Assembly: GCF_040869045.1 (NCBI RefSeq)
Contig: NC_090323.1
Location: 151,920,426-151,984,425 of the forward strand
DNA length: 64,000 nt
DNA from: Eurosta solidaginis
Taxonomy: Eukaryota > Arthropoda > Insecta > Diptera > Tephritidae
Reading direction: 5' to 3'
The stretch's first letter is position 1. Each line of letters opens with the position of its first letter. This document shows, one piece after another, positions 22,254 through 34,200 of this stretch. Under the pieces are notes generated by a model. It was not told the DNA's origin, ran no database searches, and saw nothing but the letters and a program-made list of their open reading frames with translations. The position numbers and the translations under genes are program-made.

Positions 22254-22645
22254 CAAGGCGAATTCATTACAGGTGGTCAAGGCGAATCCATACTAGGTGG
22301 TGGCAAAGCGAATTCAACCAATTCGCCGTACAGAAGAATGTCAAGTCAAAAGAAAATTTTCATTGATTTCGATTAACTGACATGTTGCAGTACAAGGCGT
22401 TGTATGGAAAATTATCAAGAAGAAGCAATCAGCTGATGGGATAACACCACCTGTAATGAATTCGCCTTGCAGGTGGTGTTATCTCATCAGCTGATTGCTT
22501 CTTCTTGATAATTTTCCATACAGCGCCTTGTACTACAACATGTCAGTTAATCGAAATCAATTAAAATTTTCTTTTGACTTGACATTCTTCCACACGCCGA
22601 ATTGGTTGAATTCGCTTTGCCCGCACCTATTATAGATTCGCCTTG
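22254..22645 (-). mobile_element. 192 bp hAT-like MITE, outer copy, split by a sister copy
   Basis: The outer copy consists of 22254-22277 and 22478-22645, 192 bp in total, in inverted orientation relative to the copy at 10147. Its flanks GGGAGGAA (22246-22253) and GGGAAGAA (22646-22653) match at seven of eight bases. The inner copy is inserted 24 bp from its end. Confidence 0.88.
22278..22469 (+). mobile_element. 192 bp hAT-like MITE, inner copy
   Basis: The ends are CAAGGCGAATCC and GAATTCGCCTTG. The copy is flanked by an exact 8 bp duplication, CAGGTGGT (22270-22277 and 22470-22477), made from the outer copy. Because the orientations are opposite, the locus can fold into a hairpin with arms of about 170-190 bp. 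Confidence 0.9.
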
Positions 22646-22984
22646 GGGAAGAATAGAAACATTTTTCACTTGTATGAATTCACAATGAATCAACATCTGG
22701 TCTGATGTTCATATTCACCATGATAAATTCAAAAATATATCTCCTATGTGTCCAAATGGCTGTGTGCCAATATGCAACATTTTCGGTGTGGAAATTTTAT
22801 ATTTTGGTAAAAATGTGCGATTTAGTTGAGCCAAATAAATGGAAAATTTTGATGTTTTGCTAACCCAACAACAACAACAAGACAATTATTTTTTTTTTGG
22901 GTTTGGTTGAATGGCATGGACGCTAGTCCACAACGCCAGGTTGTATGTCGGATGGTTCTTTTTCAGATTGTTGTATATGTAATT

Positions 22985-23100
22985 TTGGCTCCATTCATCA
23001 ATTTCAGAGGTGTATTTAAAGTTTGACGTTTAGCAGTCCATATAAAGTTTAAGCGTAAACGTCTATACAAGTAAAAAAAAAACGCAGCTTATATCACTAA
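22985..23100. repeat. Fragment of the 408 bp inverted-repeat element family
   Basis: It shares ATTTCAGAGGTGTATTTA and TATAAAGTTTAAGCGTAAAC with 11075-11140 and ends in a degenerate copy of that element's terminus. The left end is not recognised, so this is a partial copy. Confidence 0.6.
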
Positions 23101-23405
23101 TCATTATTATAATCTTTTTAAATCTCTTTCATATATATGCCAATTTGAGATGTTGCTGCAATACAAAAAAAAAAAAATAAAGGCGCTATAACCTCCGAGG
23201 AGATTTTAGGCCGAGCTTCTCTTCCAATTTTGTCGTGCTTCTCTTTGAATTTTTCCTACAAATTTGCGGGAGGGAACCTACTTGCTTTATGCAGACTCCG
23301 AACTGCATCTGCAAAGCATGAGCATTGGGTGCTTTTCATGGCAGCAATACGCTCGGAGTGCTTGCCAAACACTGCTGAGGGGCGACCCCGCTTAGAAAAA
23401 ATTTC

Positions 23406-24223
23406 GGTAACGTTGTTGTTGTTGTTGTAGCGATTAGGTTACTCCCCGAAGGCTTTGGGGAGTGTTATCGATGTGATGGTCCTTTGTCGGATACAGATCC
23501 GATACGCTCCGGTAACACAGCACCATTAAGGTGCTGGCCCGACCATCTCGGGAACGATTTATATGGCCACATTGAACTTTCAGGCCATACCTCCCTCCCC
23601 ACCCGCAAGTTCGGGAAACGGGATTCGCCGCTCGAAGGTGAGGTTGACAATTGGGTTGGATAAGCTATATATTGCGCTACACAACTCCTTGAATCCCTTT
23701 CGGTAACGTTTTACAAGACGGTGCACCACATAATTTTTATCGAAAATTATCAAAGGTGGTATCAAAAGACACGTCTCGATCTCCGTTTTAAGAATCCGAA
23801 AGCGGAAATAAAAAATTTTATTTTCATCGAAAGTTGTTCACAAAAAGCCGTAAAATGTCTCCGAGAGGGTCCGAAATATGGGGCTCGATCCATAGTTTTT
23901 TTTTGCATAGAACAGCTTTCTGTGTTGGCGGCCTTTGGCCGCGCTTATAAAAAATTACCTTGGGTGGGTCCGACACCGGTTTAGGGATCAAAACTAAATG
24001 CGTGCAGAACAGCTTTCTGCATTAGTGTGCGTGTGTGTACAACAAATTTTGCAAAAACAACAAACACATGAAAATTTGAACCGATTTTTTGCATATATGT
24101 TTTGACAGAAATAAAAATTTAAATTTTCGCTTTTGGATTCTAAAAACAGAGGTCGAGACGCGTCTTTTGACACCACCTTTGATAATTTTCGATAAAAATT
24201 AGGTGGTCTTGTAAAACGTTACC
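23406..24223. mobile_element. MITE of the GGTAACG family inserted in the SINE
   Basis: The arms begin GGTAACGTTTTACAAGACGG on the left (after a nested insertion) and end with the inverse. The flanks AAAATTTC (23398-23405) and AAATTTTC (24224-24231) match at seven of eight. Without the nested retroposon it is about 522 bp, close to the 538 bp copy at 11748. Confidence 0.8.
23413..23697 (-). mobile_element. Short retroposon with (CAA)n tail inside the MITE
   Basis: This 285 bp piece is flanked by an exact 11 bp duplication, TTTCGGTAACG (23402-23412 and 23698-23708). On the minus strand it starts GGGATTCAAGGAG and ends in repeated CAA. The 11 bp duplication and simple-repeat tail indicate target-primed retroposition. 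A relative in the opposite orientation is at 52860-53000. Confidence 0.75.
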
Positions 24224-24859
24224 AAATTTTCTTCTAATTGAAAAACTTGTTTCTAAAATTTTGATGTTGTTTTGCCTGGGGCGTGAACCCAGGAAATTCG
24301 GTGTGGTATTCGGGGCTCGATACTATCACACTTCGGCGTCCGCTACTGTTACTGCAATACTTATCGAAATAACAATTCTAAAATATTTTAATCTGGCAGT
24401 GCCCCCTCTAAAATACAATCGTGCATCGTTGAATAACACGCATGTGGCTTTTTGTCGCGTTTTTTTGTCGGCGACAATAGAAGAAAAATATTAATGCAAT
24501 TTGTCCAGCGGTTTAACTTTTTCCCGATTTTACATAAACGGCACCTTTTCAACAATAATACGAAGTGATTTCTTTAATGTAAAAGCATATATTCGATGTA
24601 TAATATCTTACAGAGATAATACTTGGTGAAGTGGTTTTGTGTGAAAAAAACAAATGGAACTGAAGAAAAAATATATATATATTGGGTATACATTTTGCAA
24701 TACACCGTCAGCAAATGTTTAAGGTCTTTCTCTCTGCCAAAAAACAATATACACCGAAATTGCGAAAATCTTGGTTAAATAGGAAAAAAGTTTTAAAATA
24801 ATTGTACAATAAAACGCGTGTATTTTGAAATTTCGCTACACATACAACCATCAGCCTCC

Positions 24860-25211
24860 ATGCCAGTTTCAGTTGTGTGTGAACCAGTACCTAATGTTAG
24901 CGCAGTTTTGCGGGAATCCCTTGGCAATGGGTATTCTACAAACAGTAGCCGGGGTGGTGTTTGCGGCGCCAAAAGTGGAAGTGTGGGCGATAATTACTTT
25001 GGTGCCGACGATGATGGCTGCCTTCAAACCAAATTGGCTGTAACAGCAAAACGTGTTTTATTGTCAAAAATTGAATATGAAGAGGTGACAAATTACGGCC
25101 AATCCGTTTTGGGTGCATTAAAATCAAAGTACGAGCAATTGAAATCAACTGCAAACAATAAAACAAATTACGATTATCACTCCATTGATAAATGTAGTAC
25201 GGAAAACTATG
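24860..25211 (+). CDS. scny: scny exon 1
   Basis: The exon starts [20 protein letters not shown] and ends in phase 1 at the donor GTAAGT. Its last base joins AT of the next exon to give Asp. No in-frame ATG lies between this one and 24818 upstream. Confidence 0.85.
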
Positions 25212-28200
25212 GTAAGTTTGGGAGTACATATTTCTCATGATTATTTTGGTCATTTTGTATTTACAAATTTTTATGCATAATTTCGATATCAATTGCACAA
25301 ACCGTTCGGCACAATCGATAGTGGTCGCCATCGATAGTAGTTCTTCGGGTAGCTTACAACTATCTATAGCAAGGTTGCAACATTGTTCCATTTGATCCCA
25401 AAATAGTAATAATTTTGTCTGCTGGTTATACATTACTTCTACATTACTCCTTTTAAAGAAGTATCTGCGTTCATATTTACGAATATGCAGACGTCTTTGA
25501 AGTCGGGTTTCATCAAAAATGTAAATACGATTTCTTCTCAAAAGCAAGCGAGAATTTCAAAATTCGCTAAAAATATTTAGTATGGCAACCGTGACCGGTG
25601 TTGATGTGCATTGTGGAATCGGTTACATGTGTTTTCGCTTTTGACGTTTGTGAGGTGAATATGAGTAGGCGGCATGTATAGCCAGCGTTGCCATATATTT
25701 TTTTTCCAAGTCGTCAGACGCCGCCAAAAAATCGTCAAAAATCGTCATCTGGGGCAACAAGCAATAACAACCAAAGTTGAGTTAGGACGGAGTTGGGTAC
25801 GATTGTATTCGCCGGAACCCAAAATGAGATCGCCGGAAAATATAAACTTTAAAAGCCCTTTTCTGAAAATTGTCTTTGATTGTTATTTTTTGTTGCCACA
25901 TACAACAAATAAAATCGTATTCAATTCATTTCGTTTTATTTTATAAATAACAAAAACATCTCAATTTTGACGACCGGTGTCTTCCCAATATACTGGAAAG
26001 CTGCAAAAGTTATTCCAATCCGTAAACAAAATAATGAGTATCGACCAATAGCCATACTCCCTTTCCTCTCTAAGGTCGTTGAACGTATTCTACATGGGCA
26101 AATCGTATCATATGTACATGAATACAAGCTCCTGTCAGATAGTCAGTCCGGTTTCAGGTCAAAGCGGAGCTGTACAACGGCACTATTATCTGTGACAGAA
26201 GAAATTCGTGAGCGAGTGGATGAAAGTTACATTGCCTTCTTAACACTTCTTGACCACTCCAAAGCTTTCGATTCTGTAGACCACACTCTGCTCTGTAGGA
26301 AGCTGGAAAACCTATTTAACTTCTCTGGTCATGCAGTTGCCCTTATAAGATCATATCTTGGCGATAGGACTCAAGCAGTATGTATAGATGGTGAAAAGTC
26401 TGACTTCCTTCATGTCTTAAGAGGCGTCCCTCAAGGCTCTATCCTGGGTCCTCTGTTATTTGTTCTGTACATCAATGACTTACCCGATGTCCTTAAGTAT
26501 TGTAATGGTCATATCTACGCTGATGATGTGCAGTTATTTACGTGTTGTCCTCGTGATCAAACTAGCTTGTGCATAAGTAACTTAAACCATGATTTGAATC
26601 AAATATTTTCATGGGCTGCTATGAATGGCTTATGTATAAACCCGAATAAGTCAAAATGTATTGTTATTCATAGAAGGTCTTTTCCCACTAATGATTTAGA
26701 GAATGTAGTGTTCGACAATTCCGTTATAGAATACGTAGATACGGCGAAAAACTTAGGTGTAATTTTTAACAAAACATTGACATGGAAAGACCATATTTTT
26801 AGAAAGGTTGGGAAAGTTTATGGAATGCTTCGTACACTATGGTTAACACAGTATTTCACGCCTTTGCACATAAGACTACTTCTGGCTAAAGCGTACTTAA
26901 TACCTACGCTACTCCATGGTTGTGTGATTTACTCAAACTGTGACTATCTGTGCAAGAACAAACTAAATGTTGTTTACAACAACATTGCTAGATATGTTTA
27001 TGGGTTGAAAAGATTTGACCACGTATCTCAACATGCTGAAAGGTTGCTAAACATTTCTTTCGAAAATCTTTTAAAAGTCAAAACACTGTCCTTCCTCCAT
27101 AAATTGATACACACGAAGGAACCTGACTATCTATATCGTAAGCTTATTTTTCTGCAATCATCAAGATCGGTGCTTCTTCTTAAGCACATCAGATACCGCT
27201 CGCTAACCTCTGAGCGCCAATTCTTTGTTACTGCAATACGTCTTTGGAACTCGCTACCTACTAGTCTTCGACTCTTAAGTAATGCTCTGCACTTCAGAAA
27301 AGAGCTAACATCATTTTTTAACGACTCTTAAACTGGATCTCAAATTGTTGTTGTTAAAATGTTCATTTCTAAGTCCTTTTCCTTTCTCTGTGTCTTTCTT
27401 TATTTGTTAAATACTATTCAATCTATAACCAGCCAAAGGTTATCATCACTACTGCTGTCTTTTAATATTTATTAACTACTTTTCTTTAGTTTTAAGATTT
27501 ACATTTACATACATAAATATTTTACTATTGTCCGCTATATTTAATTTAATTTGATTAATCTAATTTATTATTATAAATGTTCAATTTTTATAGCTCATGC
27601 TATTCATGACTAGCACTGTTAAATAATTTGTCAAAATTGTTGTGCTAGGAACAAATTTTCAAATAAATACATACATACATACAAAACATCTTAAAAGATA
27701 AATTTTGTATTACATACAAAAGGTACTTGTTTTCAGTCATTTTAACAATTATTTTTTTTGTTTTGCTATCTTTGAGCTCGAATCGAACCTCCTATATCAT
27801 TTTCTTAATTTTTTAGCATATTTATTTGCATTTCAATTCTATGACAGGAAAAGTTATCAAATTTTAAATAATCTTGGGCTAGCAATATTCCTTTAATGTA
27901 TCAGTTTCCAGCGGGTTTCGGATTTTTTTGTTTAAATTTATTATAAAAAAAAAATCATTCGCGGAAGAGTGTGGCAAGCACATTAGATCTGCAACGAATG
28001 CACATAAATTAGAAAAAACGTAGCTAGAGTCCGCTCTTTTGATAGTAGAAGTAGTTTTACAAAAAACTTCTGGATGAACCTTAAAATGTCTTCAAAATAG
28101 AGGAACTGCGGCATTTGTGGTGTAGCGTTTCGTTTTAGGGTAATTTTGGCACAACTAAAAGTCCAATTCAACTATTTTTCGTCACATTTGGTTTGGTGAA

Positions 28201-31200
28201 ATATCATCTATGGCATACTTTATCAAAAGTTGTATACCCCAACAGTTTACAATTTATAAGACGGAATTCGGGTGAGCCCGAAATGCCGCTTCCCCAAAAA
28301 TTTGCAGGTAATGTGGTACGCAAATTAGGCTAATTTGGCAAACGTAGGCTGATTTGGTATAATATAATTTAACCCGAACAATAACCAGGGGGACTACTCT
28401 GTATTGCGATGCGAAAGGCAGTGCGATGCGAACATAAATTGCGATGCGAAAGGTAATTGGAACTCTGTAGCGCTATCGCATCGCTAACAATGCCGCTTTT
28501 TTATTTTTCGCAAATTTTTTGCTTGAGTATGCATCACTGACCAAACGTCAAAGAAAGAGAACAAAAGAAACAAGGCGATTACAATTTCGGCAAGCGATTA
28601 ATTTTTGTTGAACAAATTAAAAAATGGATTCTGTAGCATTATGGGACGATTTAAATGAAGAAAGGATTGAGGAGGATTATAAGAGACAACTCCAACATTA
28701 TGAATCTCAGCGATCAAAGGTAATTTAAACGTTACAAAATTACTCATATACTATTGCTTTATGTTCTATTCATTAGTTTTGTGTAGAATTTTCGGCTTAA
28801 TAAGGAAGCCTTTTTGTATGTGCTAAATAGCATTAAAAGTGAGTTGAAAACTCCACGGAGAGCAACGGCAGTTCCTGAAATAATAAAAGTTTCTACAACG
28901 TTGAAGTTGTTTTTGCGTTGGGTTTTTTAAGTAACCCTTTGGCCTAATCTGGGTGTATTGCCATGAAGTCCACTAGGATTTCAAATTGTTGCTTTTGTGT
29001 TTTTGTTTTTTGAGTTGTCCTATATATTTTTAAAAGAATGTACAATGAATATAAAGATATCAATTTAAAAAATCATCAATTAATACTTACATATTTGAAC
29101 AATGCGAATGCCTATTACTTGTAGCAAGAAAAATGCGAAAATGAATGCTGTTTGACATTCGCTTTCGCTATACAGAGTGCTGGCAATGCGAAAAGGGATA
29201 CAAATTGCGAATGGGCAAAATATGAATGCGAAAGTCAAAATATGCATGCGAATGTCAAGATACAGAGTACCGATTTTGCGATTTCGCGTATTTTTTCTTT
29301 CGCATCGCAATACAGAGTAGACCCCCAGATCAGTTTTACTAAAGAAAATATAAAATAACTTCTTTTAAAATTTACCAATTTTATTAATAAAAGATAAATA
29401 GCTTCTCAAAAGATAGAATAAAATGCCTACTTGACTCGTTGATATTAAAAATGAATAAGTTATTGGAAATATCAAAATTGTATAAAAACTTCAATTTGTG
29501 CAAGACTCGCAAATAAAAATTGGATTTTTTTTTGGGAATGCAGACGTTATGATCCCAAACCGTATCGCACTGTAAAAAGCACTGCATTCTTTCGTCCTTT
29601 CGCAAAAGCAGCAAATTGCTCCGTCTGGAGGCATTTCAACAAAATCCCTTCGGTTCGATGCGTAGACGACGCTCACTTCGTAGTCACTGGTTAATTTTCA
29701 CATTCAGATCTTCTAGCTTTCCCTGCTAGTTTTTATTTATTTATTTATTTATTATTACGGTCTTTAAGACCTAGTTTAGGTTAAAATAAGAAATTAAACA
29801 TAACTACTCATGTCACATTTAGTGACGTACAATATAAAAACAATTTTTCTTTGAACTTACTAATATTTTCACAGTCTTTCAAATCAGAAGGTAACTCATT
29901 ATACATTTTATGCCCTAAATATTCAAGAGACCTTTTGGCGAACTCAGTTCTTATTCTAGGCAGTCTTATATTATTGCAATTTCTTGTTCCATAATTGTGG
30001 ATTTCATGATTATAATGTATTTTACTACTCAGGTAATTCGGTAACATTCCTAACCTAAGTTGGTGTATAAATTTCAATGTGAAATAACTAACTGACTGTT
30101 TAATACTAAGCCAGTTTAATCTATTGAGCATTACAATTTTTGGCGTTCTTGGAGGACATTTTAAAATAAATCGCATTGCCTTGTTTTGCTGTATTTGAAG
30201 TTTCTTAATATATATATCATTACTTAATATCAGAATAGTAGGACAATAAATAAAGTGTGGTTCAATAATTGAACGATATACCAATATTTTATGACTTTGA
30301 CTGATATGTTTACATGTTCTATACATGAAGCCTATTTTCTGTGCAATTTTCCTTTCCAGATAAGTTACATGCTCTCCAAAATTTAGATTATCATCAATCA
30401 AAACTCCTAAATACTTAATTTTGTCTACTCTTTGGATTTCCATGTTTTTTACCTTCAGCGTAATATTATTTAAACTATTGTTACTTATGATATTGGTGTT
30501 TTTACAATATATCATGAACTTAGTTTTTTCGACATTTAATTTCAGTTTTCTAAGGCATAACCATTTGTATAGCGAGTCCAGGTCTTCTTGTACTTTCAGC
30601 ATGGCACATTCTGCATATTTTTCACTTATGATAAGCAATGCATCATCCGCAAATAGACGTATTTTACAATATTTTAAGCATCTTTTGATATCATTGATAT
30701 ACAATGTAAACAATATTGGCGCCAAGACCGAGCCTTGTGGTAAACCAATGTTAACATCCACCACTGATGAAACCTCCTTTCCAATTATCGTTCTCTGTTT
30801 TCTGTCACCCAAATAACTCCGGAACCATTCCAAAGCCTTTCCTCTTATACCAATTTTAAACATAACGTCCAATAGCTCAGATCTATCGACAGTTTCAAAA
30901 GCCCGTTTTAAATCCAAGAAGACAGACACCGTAAATTTTTTGTCCGCCATGTCTTCTTTCCAATCTGCAATTACCATATTCAACGCTGTTTCACAAGAAT
31001 GGCTCTTCCTGAATCCCGATTGTTCTGGGATAATCACATTGTGCTTCTCTAAGTATGCCACAAGTTGATCCTTCACCACTGTCTCCATAATTTTTTCATC
31101 TGTAGGTAACGTGTTAATTGGACGTAGTTCCTCAGGTTTCATTGTATTTTTTACTTTTTCAACAGGTATTATTGTTGAAATTTTCCAGTAACTAGGTAAC

Positions 31201-34200
31201 TAGGTACAATACCTGAAGGTTCCTTTTGTTTTTTAATTTTTAGCTTCACCTTTTCCCGGACCTTCCGAATGCTTTCTTCCAACTGATTCTTATATGGTTA
31301 TTTTGTTCATACTGTACTTTTGACTTTCTTCCTCTTCCGGTAGCAACTGGCTTTCTAATCTTTGGCTATGGTAAAATCTGCCATGGTGAAACGACTCCTT
31401 TACTGGTTGATGCCACAGGTTCTGGGGCAGTCACTCGATTTGTATTAGATGTCGGTGAAGTAAGAGTACGTCCAGTCTCCGAAGTTGCATTATTTTGCTC
31501 GGAAACTACAGAGTTTTCGGCAGTTACGTGCTCATACATATCATTTGCAGCAATATAGTGTACATATAATGGGTATATACCAGTACATCTGAAACCGTTA
31601 ACTTCCACTTGGCCCGTCTGAACCTTATAATACGATTTGGAAAAGAGACCACTAAATCGAATTGAGTAACTTTTCGGCCATTTTCGCTCATAAAACGCTT
31701 TAATTCGTTACTGTAATAAGTCTTGAGTGAGCTTATGAATGCTCTGTCTAGCGGTTGCATTTTATGAGGAATGCGGAGGCAATGATATCATCACCACTCC
31801 GTTTTCACGAGCTAAGTTGATCACTTCAATATTTATTACTGTAGTGTCCATCTAAAATCAACATTATTGGATCTATTTCTTGGTGTTTGAATTTTTAAAA
31901 TAAATCTTACATAGAAGGCAGGCTTAAATCGTCATTTTTCATTACAAAATCGTCCAAGCGTCATTCTAGTTGAAAATCGTCAAAATGACGACGGCGTCGT
32001 CAATCTGTCAACGCTGTGTATAGCACCTCTTGGTCAATTCCACAAAATAGCAGATGGAAAATGTAGTGAGGGGGCTCCTTTTCAAGATAGTTAAAAAAAA
32101 AGGGGATACAGTTTTATTTCGATATAAAAAAATAAAATTGATTACAAAATAGTGAAGGTAAATAAATTAAATGGCTTTAAGTTCCGTTATGGCACCATTA
32201 ACGATTCAGGGTAGAATATACAATTTTTTCAGATGAAATCTGGTGGAGAAACTACGCAATTTCCAGTTGTAAATGAGAAAGCGTCAGATATAAATGCGAA
32301 AGCGTCATATAGAAATGAGAATTGTCAATTGTAAATGCGAAAGCGTCACTTCGATATGAGAATAGTCACTTGTAAATGAGAAAACTGTAAATAAAATTTT
32401 GAAAGCGTCAATTGTAATTGAGAATAGTCAGTTTTAAATGAGAATAGTGAATTTTAAATGCGAAAGAGTTATTTGGAAATGAGATTAGTCAATTTTAAAT
32501 GCGAAAGCGTCATTTGGAAATGCGAATAGTCACTTGTAAATGAGAAGACGTCATTTGAAAATTAGAAAGCGTTAGATGTAATTTCGAAAGCGTCAGTTGT
32601 AAATGCGAATAGTCAGTTGTAAATGCGAAATCGTCATATGGAAATGAGAATAGTCACTTGTAAATGAGAAAGCGTCAAATGTAATATACTACAATGCATT
32701 AATCGAAGCAGATCCGGAAACGTTCCAAAAGACTATCGCCGCCGAAAAGTAAATATAGGTTGGGGAAAAATGTAGAGTTTTTGATGGCCTTGAGGTACAA
32801 CAGTGCTATAAATGTAGAGGATTCAACCACAAAGCCGCACAATGTAAAAATGAAGAAATCTGCGTGAAATGTTTAGAAAAACATAGTTCAAGGAATTGCA
32901 ACCAAGAATTAACAAATAAATGTATTAACTGCATACGTGCGAAAGAAAGACTAAATATCGATGTGGACATTAATTACGTGACATTTAGTAAAAGTTGTCC
33001 ACTATATGTGAATAAACTGGAAGCTAAAGGAGAAAAAATGGTTACTAGCAATCAAAGTCAATAATACTTTTTTATGCAAATATACAAGGACTTATAAATA
33101 ATAAAGCGGAGTTAGAGCACATTATAGAAGAGCATCAATACGATATAATAATTCTATCGGAAACTCATGTAACTGAAGACATAGAACTTAGTGAAATAAA
33201 ACTACAAAATTTCAATAGTTTTCAGTGTGTATCAAGCTCTCGAAGAACAAGTGGCGTGATTATATACACGCGTAAAGAAATTAAAGCGAATATTGTAGAC
33301 TGTAAAGTCAGTGATATGAAAATATGGACATTAACAATAAAATGCATCGTTGATAACAACGAGCTGTACATCATGGGGCTTTATAGATCACCAAATAGCT
33401 CGGAACGTGAATTTTGCAACACATTTCAAGATAAACTGGAAACAATAACGGAAATAAGTAAAGATTTTATAATAGCAGGCGACTTTAACATTGACTGGTC
33501 GAAAGATAGTTTATACAAGCGAGAATTAGAAAAAATAACAAATGATAACGGTATAATGCAGAAAATGAACGAGAGTACTAGAATAACTAGAAACTCTAAA
33601 ACCTTGATTGATTATGTTTTAACGAATATACACAATCTGAAAGTAACAGTGCAAAATTCTCTAAAAATATCGGATCATGAGTCGATAGTTATAGAAAACC
33701 TAGTCGCGAAAGTGTAATAAAACCAAAGCACAAAGTAATTGAACAATTCCAGTAAAACCAGCATGAATTTAATAGAATGCTTTTAAACAAACACCTAAAA
33801 CATAGTAACGCATATGATGTAAATGAAAACACTGTTATTCTGGAAAAGTGCATACAAGATTTGGTGGTAGCTAATACGAGAAGTAGAACGATTAGAAATA
33901 GCTCAAGTCGCAACAAATGGTTTAACTCAACGTTAAAGAAGCTAAAAATAAATAAAATAAGTAAAGACGGGACTGTCTTCGGCTGTGCCGAAGACTTCAT
34001 ACCTTTCATGAATGGGGCTGAACAATAATCTTATCCCATTCGTAATCTCCGAATAATCGGATGTATAAGATAAGAAATATATAGTGAACAAATCTACATA
34101 CCTAAACGATTTTTAAGATAAATATAAAATAAAAAATAGGTAGGTACTTTGTGTGAGGGTGCAAAGTTTCAGGTTTTTTTGTGGTCTGCGTGTAAAAACT

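Larger units (their letters stand above)
23165..24346 (-). mobile_element. tRNA-derived SINE, minus strand, interrupted
   Basis: On the minus strand it matches the SINE at 43100-43459: a tRNA-like head with the B box GGGTTCACGCCCC, the shared ATCAAAATTTTAGAAA, and a body ending CTCGGAGGTTATAGCGCC before an A-rich tail. The flanks TGTTGCTGCAATAC (23151-23164) and TGTTACTGCAATAC (24347-24360) match at 13 of 14 bases, a typical retroposition duplication. A MITE at 23406-24223 splits it. Confidence 0.87.
25681..32018 (-). mobile_element. Pogo/Tigger-like transposon remnant hosting three other elements
   Basis: The left end GCCAGCGTTGCCA follows TA (25679-25680). The right end, read inversely, is CACAGCGTTGACA and precedes TA (32019-32020). 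Both ends are followed inward by GTCGTC and ATCGTC repeats. Transposase sequence near the right end is on the minus strand. Two LINEs (25962-27682, 29730-31200) and a Harbinger-like element (28389-29325) are inserted. TA duplication and a DDE transposase fit the Tc1/mariner-pogo group. The ends are imperfect, so the full extent is moderately supported. Confidence 0.6.

Noticed and set aside
33689..34009. Minus-strand hydrophobic frame of 106 codons
   Set aside because: It is the shadow of the plus-strand LINE linker region.
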